Shown one piece after another: positions 1 through 10,652 of a stretch of DNA of 64,000 nucleotides; position 1 is the first letter of the stretch, and every line of letters starts with the position of its first letter. Source of the stretch: Lethocerus indicus (lineage: Eukaryota; Arthropoda; Insecta; Hemiptera; Belostomatidae). The notes beneath the pieces were generated by a model. That model made no database searches, had not been told where the DNA came from, and was given only the letters and a program-made list of their open reading frames with translations. Location of the stretch: contig JACDQD010000006.1 in NCBI GenBank assembly GCA_019843655.1, positions 19,486,246 to 19,550,245 of the forward strand. The letters run 5' to 3'. The position numbers were made by a program, and so were the translations under genes.

Positions 1-1067
1 AAATATTAAAAAGTTCGATTTTCTTTATCGTACTTCGTACAATGAATGAACCGTGCAATCGATAGAATCGATAATACCGAGGACTTTATTGTCCCACTGA
101 GGTCAAATTCAATATGATATTCTTTTGGGAGAATATTCTCATTTTATCAATTTTACATTATAATGATAACGCGACCTCCTGTTTAACATAAACCTTTATT
201 ATCCCCCTTGTTAGCGGCTTCCGCTTTTTTGTTTTTTCTGATATACTCTCTCTTCGTTTTCGTTAGAGAAACAAGTTTTCTTTAAAGAAATTATTGTAAC
301 GTAAAAGATAATAAACGAAAAATGAAAATCGGTATCACTCCAAGGGTCGGGAAGTATCAAACTAAAATTTAAAAATGTCGTTATGTATAATATATTGCCA
401 GTTATGAAGAGAATGAGCGCGGAGGCATTTGAAGGGAATGCCTGGTATTGTTTGGGCCTTCTTGGCTGACTAATGTTGTTTCCTCAACTTGTGGTGGGGG
501 GGGGGGAGCAGACTTCTTCTTCTTGCGGTGGTGCAGCTTATCAGCTCGGCCTCCCCAATAGCGGCCTCCCCCCCTACCACTATCTCACAGCCGCGCGCTC
601 ACCGCTCCTAATGCCCTCCCCTTATTATTCATGCGCCCGCCCGAATGTGTTGGAGACAATACCACTTAGTGATATTAATTCGGTCAGATAAATCTGAGCG
701 GTTCATCAGATAGTGGTCGGACCGGCGGCGAGGCAAGAACTCCCCGGCCCTCGCTTCCTGATTTATTGCCCTACCCCCTACCATCTACCCCCCTGTCGGG
801 GTGCTATGGACAAAACGACTAATGCGCTACCCTACATATGCGGCATTTTCAGTCCGTTCCGAAGAAAGTTTTCACTTACGAATCCGTCAAAAACACACTA
901 TATTCATAGCCACTCAAGGATTCAACCCTATGCTACCGGCAACACTATTTGGTATGTATTACAGATCCGGAAATTTATAATTTACTCATACAAATATATA
1001 CCACTGAAAATTGAGCATAAAAGTACTTAACAAATACAGCTCTTTACGTAAAAATTGAATTTTTCAT
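1..1067. other. Non-coding stretch with one GC-rich island
   Basis: AT-rich DNA surrounds a GC-rich island at roughly 420-850 that holds a run of G residues near 490-505 and several C-runs. Open frames of 72 and 105 codons exist in the island, but they have no recognisable domain, no convincing start context and skewed low-complexity composition. I see no gene here. The island is the first of many similar GC-rich patches in the window. Confidence 0.6.
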
Positions 1068-1079
1068 TCATTTGACATA
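1068..1079. repeat. Left target-site duplication of retrotransposon copy A
   Basis: The 12-mer TCATTTGACATA lies directly against the A-rich tail of the minus-strand element (T-rich on the plus strand from 1080). The identical 12-mer occurs at 1749-1760, just beyond the element's 5' end. This is the arrangement expected from target-primed reverse transcription. Confidence 0.8.
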
Positions 1080-1748
1080 TTTTTTTACTTTTTTATTTTG
1101 CACAATCAACTTTAACAGTTATAGGTGCAATTGATACAAGTAATTTTTTCACATGTTTGCTTCGACAAAGAAACCACCCAGTGATGGCGCTTTTGACATG
1201 ATTTTACTGTCTGAGATGATCTCTGGGCCAGTGGCGTTTAAGCCGTCGTGGTGGGGATAGTGGATGGATAAAGGAGGAAAGGGACTGAACGAGTGGATTG
1301 GGATGAGGAGAAAGGCGGGAGTGGAACTTTAGGAACCGAGATTTTGCGACTTGGTCGACTGTTGGTATGTCGAGGTCATGGTGGATTGTTTGATTAGAAA
1401 CATACCAGGCAGCATTAAGGATGGTGAGAAGGACTTTTGTTTGGAATCTCTGGATGCGAGCGATGTTGGATGTCTTGGTGGAACCCCATAGCTCAATGCC
1501 ATATGTCCATGTCGGTTTGAGTATTGCTTTGCATATTGTTAGTTTGTTACTTAAGGTCAGTTTCGATGTCCGTTTTAGTAATGGCCTTAAGAGTCCAAAT
1601 TTTCTGTTTAGGTCGATTCTTTTGAGTCGGGTGTGGGGATTCCACGTGAGTCGTTTGTCGAGGTGGAGCCCAAGATAGCGAATCTGCTGTTGGGTGGGAA
1701 TTGGTATGTCATTGAAATAGACGTCAGGACAGTGCCGACGACGTAGTG
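1080..1748 (-). mobile_element. Jockey-like non-LTR retrotransposon, 5'-truncated copy A
   Basis: This is a 669-bp insertion on the minus strand. It contains the 3' end of the reverse-transcriptase ORF, a 3' UTR of about 120 bp and an A-rich tail (about 1080-1105). Its boundaries come from an exact 12-bp direct repeat on each side. The 3' UTR is alignable to the plus-strand copy at 2347-2998, for example through a shared segment reading CCATCACTGG, so the homology runs past the stop codon to the tail. The element is truncated at its 5' end and lacks the endonuclease and the catalytic RT core, so it cannot move by itself. Clade assignment rests on protein motifs recalled from insect Jockey-type elements. 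Confidence 0.88.
1204..1748 (-). pseudogene. Reverse transcriptase ORF2 C-terminal fragment (copy A)
   Basis: About 180 codons survive, in one uninterrupted frame ending at the TAA at 1204-1206. Motifs in order are TLRRRHCPDV at the truncated start, IPIPTQQQ, YLGLHLDKRLTW, LTICKAILKPTWTYGIELWG, ARIQRFQTKVL and the basic C-terminal LKRHWPRD. This order is typical of the region downstream of the RT catalytic domain in insect Jockey-clade ORF2 proteins. The YADD active-site region and the N-terminal endonuclease are absent because of 5' truncation. The same frame stays open a further 31 codons upstream, to 1842, but that part lies in the duplicated target site and flanking DNA and is not element sequence. 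Full ORF2 proteins of this clade are usually 900 residues or more. Confidence 0.9.
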
Positions 1749-1760
1749 TCATTTGACATA
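1749..1760. repeat. Right target-site duplication of copy A
   Basis: An exact second copy of TCATTTGACATA. On the minus strand it sits immediately 5' of the truncated element. It marks where element sequence stops and host sequence resumes. Confidence 0.78.
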
Positions 1761-2332
1761 GGGATTTATTTGCTGGTGCTTGAAGATATGTACGCGGCGT
1801 AATGGGTAGGGCATGATAATGTCCCTGACTTGTTAATGACAACTACTATTTTTAAATGACCTCGTCGATGAACTTTGGGTACGATACCGACCGTAGTTCT
1901 AGGTCAACTGGGACCCCGTCTCTCTCCGAATGTCTGGAATTCTATCTCGCTTGTGCCGAGTGGGGAGCTGATAGGAATTCAACTCGGAGTTGTAGGAATC
2001 CGGCCGATCGTGGGAGGAGGACGAGCATACAGTTTCAAAGAGACCCGATACCTGACAGGGCCAGGGCCCCTGCTACGGCTATTCCCGGATACTTCGCTGG
2101 GCCTCCCCAAAGTGAATGTCCACCTCTGTCACAATGGGAACCATTTCACGAGACTCGCGTTCAACAACTTCGGTACCGACAAGTTGCCTTTCTATGTTAT
2201 TCTGACTAATAAAATGAATCATTTCAGCGTATTAAAATATTTATAAAGCTTGAGCCATTGTTAATTGATCTTGAGTACTTCTTTATACGTTTATACACGA
2301 CAAAAGTTTTCTAACATAAAATATGTGAACAT
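1761..2332. other. Host DNA between the two retrotransposon copies
   Basis: About 570 bp of moderately GC-rich DNA separates the two insertions. It holds two overlapping plus-strand open frames of 117 and 123 codons (1856-2246) that I cannot match to any family. Overlapping open frames of similar length argue for base composition rather than coding. No third element fragment is visible. Confidence 0.55.
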
Positions 2333-2346
2333 TTGATTTAATAATC
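2333..2346. repeat. Left target-site duplication of retrotransposon copy B
   Basis: The 14-mer TTGATTTAATAATC precedes the truncated 5' end of the plus-strand copy. It is repeated exactly at 2999-3012, directly after the element's A-run. Confidence 0.85.
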
Positions 2347-2863
2347 CCTCCTGTTCTATTTAACAGTATTCCTATCCCCACCCAACAGCAGGCTCGCTAC
2401 TTGGGCTCTATATAGACAAACGACTCACGTGGAATCCCCATACCCGCCTGAAAAGAACAGATCTAAATCGTACATTTGGACTGTTGAGACCTCTTTTGAA
2501 AAAGACATCAAAACTGACGATAGTCAACAAACTAACAGTATATAAAGCTATACTAAAACCGACATGGACATACGGAATAGAACTATGGGGTTCCGCCAAG
2601 AAATCCAACATCGCTCGCATCCAAACAATCCAGTCAAAAGTCCTTCGTACCATTCTTAATGCTCCCCGGTATGTTTCTAACCGAACAATCCATAATGACC
2701 TCAACATACCAACAGTCGACGAGGCCGCAAAATCACGCTTCCTTAAATTTCATTCCCGCCTCTCTCCACATCCAAATGCACTCGTTCAGTCCCTTTTGTC
2801 TTTTACCCATCCATTATCCCCCCCGCGTCGGCTTAACGCCACTGGCCTAGAGACTTTTTGTAG
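2347..2863 (+). pseudogene. Reverse transcriptase ORF2 C-terminal fragment (copy B), frameshifted
   Basis: It aligns codon by codon with copy A: IPIPTQQQARYLG, then LTWNPHTRLKR, KAILKPTWTYGIELWG, TIQSKVLRTILNAP and SPPRRL. Two single-base deletions break the frame. One is at about 2400, in the YLGLHLD segment, and puts a TAG in the old frame. The other is at about 2835, in the LKRH segment, where copy A has AAA and copy B has AA. The element's own stop corresponds to the TAG at 2861-2863. The longest uninterrupted piece (from 2484 to a stop at 3002) therefore runs out of frame into the 3' UTR, and its last 40 or so residues are not element protein. No catalytic RT motifs are present. Confidence 0.9.
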
Positions 2864-2998
2864 GCCGTATACAGGTCAAAAGTACCATCACTGGATGACG
2901 TCTTTATCGAATGAAACAAGTGAAACTAATCAAACAAACCGCAATTGTACCTATAACTGGCATATAGTTGATTATACAATATATACAGTTAAAAAAAA
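2347..2998 (+). mobile_element. Jockey-like non-LTR retrotransposon, 5'-truncated copy B
   Basis: This is a 652-bp insertion on the plus strand. It carries the ORF2 3' end (to about 2863), a 3' UTR related to that of copy A, and a terminal run of eight A residues at 2991-2998. An exact 14-bp target-site duplication brackets it. It begins only about 17 nt further into the element than copy A does. The different duplication sequences show that A and B inserted independently and are not halves of one event. Confidence 0.9.
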
Positions 2999-3012
2999 TT
3001 GATTTAATAATC
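2999..3012. repeat. Right target-site duplication of copy B
   Basis: An exact second copy of TTGATTTAATAATC directly follows the A-run at 2991-2998. It defines the 3' boundary of the insertion. Confidence 0.85.
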
Positions 3013-3520
3013 AAAAAGGCCCTATTTTCATATTCAAATTATAATGTATTAATCATTTATAAATCGAGAATCTGAAAGGAAGGATTGAAAGGAGACTTCA
3101 ACAAGAAATTCCCGATTCGGAAAATCCAGAGGGTAAGCATTATTAAAGTAACCCTTATAAACCATTATAAAGAAAACCGTAATTTAGGAAACGATTTTTC
3201 ATTTTTCTATACCTAAATGTAAGAGGAAAGGGTCCTAATGACGCCTGAAATATTGCTCGTAAATTTTCAAAAAAATGTCCAACGCGGGCGTAATTCAATG
3301 AAGTCGGCACTTATTTATTTGGTAATCTGGCATTTACATTTTGATTGCGTAACCCGTTAAAATCGTTGGGCAACAGACCTTTTAATGAAGCGGATTGGAG
3401 AACAAAAGCGCCTTTCTCGTTCACCCATCAATTTGAAACAAAGTAACATTTGGGCGGTGGGAGGGGGGGGCCGGGCCCTTTGTCGTGGGGCAAATTAACA
3501 AAATTTAATTCCCGTCTCAC
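3013..3520. other. AT-rich spacer leading into a GC-rich island
   Basis: Mostly AT-rich, becoming G-rich after about 3440. One stretch at 3069-3132 is open and ends at a GTAAGC donor-like site, but it lacks a pyrimidine tract upstream. Nothing else is recognised. Confidence 0.5.
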
Positions 3521-3633
3521 TCTCGGTTCTTGCCTCTATCCCCCTCTTTGCGGGTTCGATAAACACCGTGGGGTAGTTGGGGGACGGGAGGGGTGTCGGT
3601 CGGAGTGCGGTAACACGGGAGAATGTAATTTAA
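3521..3633 (-). CDS. Candidate internal exon, unknown protein
   Basis: The minus strand shows a pyrimidine-rich acceptor (TCCTCCTTCCCAGCAG) followed by 113 nt open in one frame. The frame begins LNYILPCYRTPTD, ends YRTRKEGDRGKNR, and is closed by a GTGAGA donor; a stop codon lies just past the donor. Intron phases would be 0 and 2. The peptide matches no family I recognise, and its middle is rich in Pro and Thr. The same frame remains open upstream of the acceptor, so the splice signals, not the frame, are the evidence. It lies in a GC-rich island where open frames arise easily. Confidence 0.2.
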
Positions 3634-5390
3634 CTGCTGGGAAGGAGGACGGGTCCTCGAGTCTGCCTGAAACCGAGATCGAAACCTTCCACCAGACTTG
3701 AAATTGGCGCCGCTTCGGCTTCCCCTAAGCCAAAGGGGAGACCGCTCAGGGCTACACAGCATCCCTCTATGCATTTTAGGTTGGATACATATTAGGCCGA
3801 GTAATAATAATAAGGGAGTCGAGCACCTCGCTCGCGGATAACCCTCGTTTATATATAACGGCAAACAAATGAGCCGGGGAAATTTCAAAGAAAACTGCTA
3901 ACAAAGGCCTAATTTATTTTCTAGTCCATTTATGTATTCCATTCAATTTTTATTTTTCCCAGTGAGGGGGGAACGCAAAATATTTGCGATCGTATTTAGA
4001 AGTTTCGAAAGTACATCCTAAAATGTAAAATTCAATACTAATTCATATACTCACAAGAAATGCATACATAAATAAGGTATATAAGCAACGAGGTACACAA
4101 TTTTGCTATCTCAGTCCACTGAGCGGTTCTAGTGCTAGACTGGTTTCAGTAGATCTTGACCCAACTGATTACGGTGTGAAGTAGAAACCAGTCAGACGGA
4201 AAATGATAATTCGGTAGCGGAGAGTAGACTCAATTAATCAGAACTGTATGTATGTCCCGGACCCTCTCTAAAATTCCACCAATTCTGCGGTAAAACTGTA
4301 CTCGTCTGAACCCTATCAGTTATTGCTTTTGTGACGGCCGGACTGGATGGAATAGTGATCAATTTCATGAGGGGTATTCAGCAATAATAGTAATATTGAT
4401 CCCAAGTTCTGGTATGTCGGAGTGACTGTGTGCGCGGGAGGGCGGTGGGGGCGTTATTGCGGTCTATGCGGAGGTTGGCTTTGATGTGTGAAATCATAAG
4501 CCGTCACAGTAACCGGTTTCTGGAATCTAATTAGATGTATACCATTGGGCTCGTGCTACGTGTCGTATTTACCGACCAATTTGCTTTAGAGTTGCCATGT
4601 GAGCACGCTACGCGTACCAAGTCTACTCTTCATTACGGCCAACATTATTTCCGGATGAGTTCCGCTTATATTTCCCAATCATTCTATAGTAATAGTGCAC
4701 GTCCCAAATTAATTACAGTACGCAAATTCATTAGTAAATATTGTACTTGTAAATTCTGTAATAACAATTCCGAAGGTTTGTAAATATTCCTAATCTTAAA
4801 TTATTGTTAAAACTGTTTTTTTGGTGTAATTTTTAATAATTTGAAAGCCCATTTCTACCTTACAGACATGGAATTTAATCAACAGTTTGTTTGAGTGAAA
4901 ATGTGATTTTATAAATGCAACGTATTAATTACAAAAATTTCCTGCAGACATTTGATGACTATATTAAGTTCAACCATCATTATCCTCATAAATTATGGCG
5001 CGCAACCCATCTTTATGTATTTTCCATTTCAAAAGTCTTCATTGTTCGGAGGAGCATTACATAGGGTAAAATATTAATATATAAGGACTCGAATAATTTA
5101 TTCAAATTCGCATTTGATTTATGTAACTCGGTTCACTACGGCACACTCTTCAACCTGCTCATACTGCTATAATAATATTATTATAAAATTGAATTATATT
5201 AAATCTGCAAGTGGCCCTAAGACGGAAACGAACGATCGAACTGAGGTCTAGACGTGTTCTGCAGTTATTGCTTGAGATGAACTTATAATACCTCATATAA
5301 CTGTTAGTGACTAATAAATGTAAAGGTTATAAAGCAAAGGACAATATAAAATCCTCCGTTTATTAAAAAGGTGAGGATTTTTGAGGCTTT
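3634..5390. other. Spacer without recognised genes
   Basis: The GC-rich island continues to about 3760, then AT-rich DNA follows. An 82-codon plus-strand open frame at 4535-4783 has no recognisable domain. No repeats of note. Confidence 0.5.
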
Positions 5391-5398
5391 TATATAAA
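5391..5398 (+). promoter_or_regulatory. TATA-box-like element
   Basis: TATATAAA lies 63 nt upstream of an ATG at 5454, placing a predicted transcription start near 5420-5428 inside a pyrimidine-rich stretch. Such motifs are common by chance in AT-rich DNA. Here it is followed by a start codon in fair context and a donor site. Confidence 0.2.
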
Positions 5399-5432
5399 CG
5401 CCGGAGGATATTTTTTCTTCTCTTCCAAACAG

Positions 5433-5534
5433 CGTTAGGGGCTCAAGGTTGAGATGAGCCCGTTCCCCGGGGAAGATTTTTATTATGAAAACGTCGGGGC
5501 ATTTGAGCTCTCGGCAAAGAAGGATTTAACAAGG
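5433..5534 (+). CDS. Candidate first coding exon (27 codons), unknown protein
   Basis: A strong acceptor-like tract (TTTTTTCTTCTCTTCCAAACAG) ends at 5432. An in-frame stop follows, and then ATG at 5454 with G at -3. The frame starts MSPFPGEDFYYENV and ends KKDLTR exactly at a GTGAGC donor (GT at 5535), phase 0. If unspliced it would be a 31-residue ORF stopping at 5549. The pyrimidine tract could be an acceptor behind a 5' UTR intron, or simply the start region of a TATA promoter at 5391. I do not recognise the peptide. Confidence 0.22.
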
Positions 5535-5549
5535 GTGAGCTCAAATTAG

Positions 5550-7190
5550 GTCTAAAATTGAAACTGACGCCGGGGAATTAATTCTGTTTTGAACTTTTGC
5601 TCTACCACCCGCCCTCGGCTCCGACGATACCCCGGGGGCGGCCCACCTTAATCAACACGTCATACGTTCTGTTCTCTCCTACGGCGCACGCCGCACCGCA
5701 GAATTGAACCCAACCATCCGAGCGAAGAAGTAATTAGCCACCGCGCATAAGCCCTTCCCTAACCCGCCAATTATCGGATAACGCCGCCCACCATTCTACA
5801 GTCCGCGAAACACATTCCGCAGCCCACAGATGTTGACAAAATGCATTTCAGAACGGAATCCCATTTATAATTCGAGGTTAATTAAAATTTGATTTTACGG
5901 ACATTCTCAGGCATAACTGCCAAAGTCATACCGCCATTAAGAGCTAATTAGATAACGCCAGTAACAAATCTCAACGCCTGGATGTCTACTTTTTATACTA
6001 AAGAACATGTCTTTATTAACAACTGTACCAACCTAATACACTAGTTGGATAGGCAATATTTTCATATTATCGTTTATGCGATAAAATTATATTAAGGGAA
6101 GTCTAGCGAGATGGTAAATTTAAAATTATGGGAATTAAATGTAATATCAGTAATTTTTAATACTGTAATTGTTGAGTACCCGGATTTTTGTATCGAACGA
6201 AACTTGCCACTCGACGCAAGCCTTTCGTTACCGTCCAAGGGCGGATCCGATTAGAATTCAGAAACTAATCTCATTACAATTGGTCAAATAAGAGAAAACC
6301 AGTAACTGAGTCCACGTGCCGAGAGATAGAAACGGAGCTCGGCTCAGTTCCGCCTGGCTAAGAGGCCAAAAGAGCCACTTTACCTTTGTATATAACATAA
6401 CAACTCAGCGAATTTTAACTGCCAGCGGACACTTAAAAGGCTCTTGGAGGATTTTATGGGTGGGGGTCAAGAAAAATCACCGTAAATGAATTTTATCAGA
6501 ATAGGATTAATAAGCGGGCTCGACTTCGGTCGTATTTTTAAAAGGTAATACATTGAAATAAAATACGTATAATACGTTGTAGGGTTGTGCAAAGTTTAGT
6601 TGACACATTTCCGAAATGTACCACATTAATTATTATTTCTTTTTATTACACATTTTTAAAAATATATATTTAGGACTAATATTTGAGATTACAAAAATAT
6701 CTAATGGTTCCGGCATCCTTATACCGAATTTAATGCTAAATTAATTTGCAGTACAGCTGAAAAATTTAAAATTTTACCCCACAGATCGATTGGCTGTAAA
6801 TTTGTATGTAGCATAAACGTACCGGCGATAGCCTGAGTCGCGCTCAAAGCAGGTATAGGTTTAGGGCATAAGAGAAGCTAAGGGGGAATTGTGCCGCAGT
6901 GCACAACAACATAGCGGACACGAGAGGGGTTGGCGGATTGGGGGGTACACATACTGGGTACAAATATTAGGTGGGGCCAGAGTTCACGGTGGGGTAGTGA
7001 CGCCCCCCCTCCCACCACTGTGGGGCTGGGGTGAGCGTTGAGGCCGGGGGAACCGCAATCCCTGAAATATCGCCCTGTCAGCCGCAGGATGGTTGGAGGG
7101 GGATGCGGAGCGAGGACCGGGATAGGGTTGGATAACGTAGAAGGAGGAGGCCTGGAAAAAGGCGCTGCCTCCCCCACCTCTCGGCATCCT
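5550..7190. other. AT-rich spacer with a GC-rich patch
   Basis: GC-rich around 5580-5840 and again from about 6880. Otherwise AT-rich with no open frame above background. No gene or repeat recognised. Confidence 0.5.
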
Positions 7191-7262
7191 ATCTCTCTCT
7201 CCCTCTCTCTCTCTCACTCAAACCCCTCCCCACTCTCTCTCTCCCTCTCTCTCCCTCCCTTT
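7191..7262 (+). repeat. Imperfect CT-rich simple repeat
   Basis: Interrupted CTCTC and CCTC units make a pyrimidine tract of about 70 bp. The open frames that overlap it on both strands owe their length to the repeat and are not genes. Confidence 0.85.
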
Positions 7263-10200
7263 TCCTATACTTTCTGATTGTGTTATGATTTATTGCCCGG
7301 GACTTGGCTCGGTGGCGGTCGGACGGGAATGTGCTCGTGTTCTGCGGAATAAAAACCGTGAGGCCGCTCGTTGGATTTAGCGCGGAGGCCTTTTGGCTCT
7401 TTACTTATTCTGACCGACTTATGCCGGTTGCGGATTTGCGCTTCGGGCGGAATTCCGGAACGAGAATCCCCGGTATAATTGTGGTAGGATGTTCGTCGAA
7501 CAACGATATAACAACATTCCTTGACCGTAATACAGCAGTGAACAGAAAACAAGAGAGTTGAAGACTCAGTTGAAGTTTTTGGAAACATTTTAAAGTACCT
7601 TATCTTAAGTTCAGAAGATCGTAATGAGCGAGACATTACGTTTCATAAATGCCAAAAAATAAATGAATAATAAATAATTACACTATTCCTGTCTTCCTTA
7701 GAAAGTATTTCTATAACTTATATACTTATATGCATCTACCAGTCATCGATTCGATCAAAATTAAAGAATATTTTCCACTTTCTTAAAGTAATACTCCGGG
7801 AAATGAATAGTTTATGGTGAAATAATGGTTACATATGTATCAATTCGGAGCGGGAAACCACGCCCTATGCCAAAAACTGGCGCACCGAGATGGCTCCATG
7901 AGCCGGTTCGTTGTCGCGGTGGAAAAACCGGTCCCCCGACTGTCACAAATGAGGCCTTTTTTATGGCACGCTGTTATCTTTTCAGTGCCTCTAAATGGAA
8001 AGTTTGATTACCTGCTGAACGCGTTAATTAGTTATTTAGAAATGCGTACTACGGCAGCTCCTTCCAGCACAGCAGTATTCCGGTTTCTAATAACCCCCTC
8101 GTATACCATATCCAGTTGCATGCTCTAACAAATATTCGCAGCACATTTAAATAATTGACGACTGAAAAATTAGCGCTGTTTCCGTTCCGAGAAAAAAGGA
8201 TTCTCCTATTCCATATTTTATTTGTGTTCCACTCAGATAGGCCGGTCATTATCATGGAATTTGAAGGAAAAATATCCAATTACTCGGCTGATTTTTTTGT
8301 AAAAAGGTTTAAGCCTAAAAAGGTTTGTATTATACCAATTATAAAATACAAATGATAGATCGCCAATGGAAAGAATGGACAAACGGGGCGATTGGCGAAG
8401 GTAGAACGGTTGAACAAGTAGAGGAGCGGGAGCGGGGGACGGTTCACAAAGCGGCCCCGCTCACAACCCCCCGCAAAGCCGACAATGGCCGCCGTTGTTG
8501 TCCTCGGAACAACTGAGGTCCGCTGACCGAGAAATATATAGCGGCCAGCACAAATCCCACCATTTACTGTAGAATTCCAGAGAGAGAGGCTCACCACGGC
8601 TCCTCCTTGGGACCAATTCAGTAACGGTGCCGGTTTTTAGTTTATAGTTTTCAGAACTGTGCTCCTTCGCACTTCTTGCTCTCAAGAAGGATCACGCCAC
8701 GAATATAAAAAATTGTATAATCTATTTTTTATCGTCGATATTCTGTGAGAAAGTATTTCAGACATTAACAGTTATTTCAAAAATTACTCGTTATACTATT
8801 ATTAAAAATGTAATAATAAATATGCGAAAATTGTTAAGATAAAATGGGCTTATATTTCGTTGAAATAAAATAATGCAATAAACACTTGCCTAGGCTCCAT
8901 GTAAATATAAAGATGTTAAGACTGTAGGGTTGCAAACAATGGTTGGGCGTCAACCCCGTGCCTCAATACTATTTCTGGAACCAGCACGACCGGCCGAGTT
9001 GATCACGTTGGTCATTTCCCCGCCGACAAAAGAGTGGAACCGCGCGGACAGCGCCAAACATAATAAGCACGGTCTCGAATTTCTGCGGGCGAACCTATTT
9101 CGCCCCTTTTGTGTATTCAGAGCCACGAATGAACAGAGTAAATATGACTGGTTGAGCGATACAGAGTTGTGAAATTTGTGGCCGGGACAGGTCATACAGA
9201 GAGAGAGAGAGAGAGCACTCCTTTCCTGCGGTACCTCATTTATGGTATTTTCTCTACTTAATAACGAACACGCTTTTATTGTAATAACATCGGAAGATAA
9301 AAAGTGTCTCTTAATCCTCCCTCGTTCCTTCGTCGCTCCCTCAATCAGGGGTTCAAAAATAGGAGTCCGAGAATATTCACCACACTGTGTTTCGACTGGG
9401 AACAGTAAATTTCGATTAAAATTTAAAAAGTATTATTTCCGTATAAATTTTATTATACCTAGCGTATATTTAATAAATTTAATAGAATTTCTCCTGGGAC
9501 AACGATTGAGTAGCGTTGTTTTAAGCTATTCAGTACAATATTCTTTTTATTCATATTTCGGTTTCAAGATTTTATTCATATTCATATTGCACATTGAAAT
9601 ACGTTCGCACTCGAAATATAATTGTGGACCCTCGGGTTTATAAAATACGACTGAGTAAATGTCCAGTACTCTGTACTGTTTGTTAATTTGCCCTAGAAGA
9701 ACGGTAGAGGACAGCCCCGTTTCGATATTCGGCGTCGAGCACCACTACCGAGTGGGGGCAGTGAATTTTGAAGTGGGCCGGAAGAGGGAGTGTGGCGGGG
9801 CGTGGGCGGGGGACGAGGCCTCTAAAATTGAGAGGGAGTTTAGAGATTGAAGGCGCAATTAATTGTGAGCTCGGGGCGAGGTGGCCCTCGGCCCCTCACT
9901 TTAAACTTTATTAGTCCCCGGCGCCAAAATGATTGTAGAAGCAGCTGGCTGCACTGGGGGCCGGCTCCTCAAACTTTTCATTTGATTGATGGCGCCGCGT
10001 CCCAGTTAGCTTCGATACGGCCAAGGCTCAATATATCCGACAGCGTTTATTAATAATGTGTCAATTCTCATAGCCCACCTGTGAAACGGTGGCTCCATGA
10101 AAATTTTAAAAATAGATAACCACCACGGAAAAGGAATCTCTATTAAATGCCCGGTGAATTTGTGCCGGGGCGGAGGATTTAATAAAGCTTTATTAATTTT

Positions 10201-10602
10201 TAACCTTACAATATTATTTAATACCCGTTAGCCCCAACAAATTTTAAGGTATTTTTTTCACTGCAGTATTCGACTTGATAAATATAGTAAATAAATGTGG
10301 GAAACAAAATATTTTATAATTAACAAAAACTACGTATCGATCTCTTATACAATATGAATTTTATTTGTTTTACATTGTTGATAGGAGTAACCATCAATAA
10401 ATTATTATTAAACTCAACTTTAATGAATCCGCATTTTCAGTAAAAACTGGACGAATTTTCAATAATGTTACAGACGATATAACTAATCTTCGCAATTGAT
10501 TTTAACTAAGCCAGTTTAAATCGAGGAAATATTTTCTTAGGCAAGCAACGACGCATACATTTTATAACACATATCGTAACCATGCAATTGTAGTGTACTC
10601 AC
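7263..10602. other. Spacer with several GC-rich islands
   Basis: GC-rich patches stand at about 7290-7480, 7830-7960, 8390-8690, 8940-9120 and 9690-10010, separated by AT-rich DNA. The longest open frame (9176-9643, plus, 155 codons) begins in a GA repeat and encodes AT-driven Phe/Ile/Tyr-rich sequence without domains. I see no supported gene apart from the mini-exon candidate that follows. Confidence 0.5.
9198..9215 (+). repeat. Short GA microsatellite
   Basis: About nine GA units in a row, preceded by CATACA and followed by GCACTC. Confidence 0.9.
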
Positions 10603-10652
10603 TGTTCTTGAAGCTTCAAAATTTCTTCTGGATATTTTAGGACATCATAATT
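10603..10652 (-). CDS. Candidate 50-nt mini-exon, unknown protein
   Basis: On the minus strand an acceptor (GAATATGTTGTTACAG) is followed by 50 nt open in only one of three frames. It reads NYDVLKYPEEILKLQE and closes at a strong GTGAGTAC donor, with a stop codon immediately after the donor in the same frame. The intron phases would be 0 on entry and 2 on exit. The peptide is charged, without low complexity, and looks like part of a globular or helical segment, but I cannot assign a family. It sits in very AT-rich DNA, where coding-like composition is more notable than in the GC-rich islands. Confidence 0.3.

Noticed and set aside
3069..3132. Plus-strand segment encoding NLKGRIERRLQQEIPD before a GTAAGC donor
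   Set aside because: No pyrimidine tract or convincing acceptor precedes it. Peptide appearance alone is not enough.
6340..6385. GGCTAAGAGGCCAAAAGAGCC, reminiscent of the U2 snRNA 5' end
   Set aside because: The order and surrounding sequence do not match U2, and no Sm site or promoter element follows.
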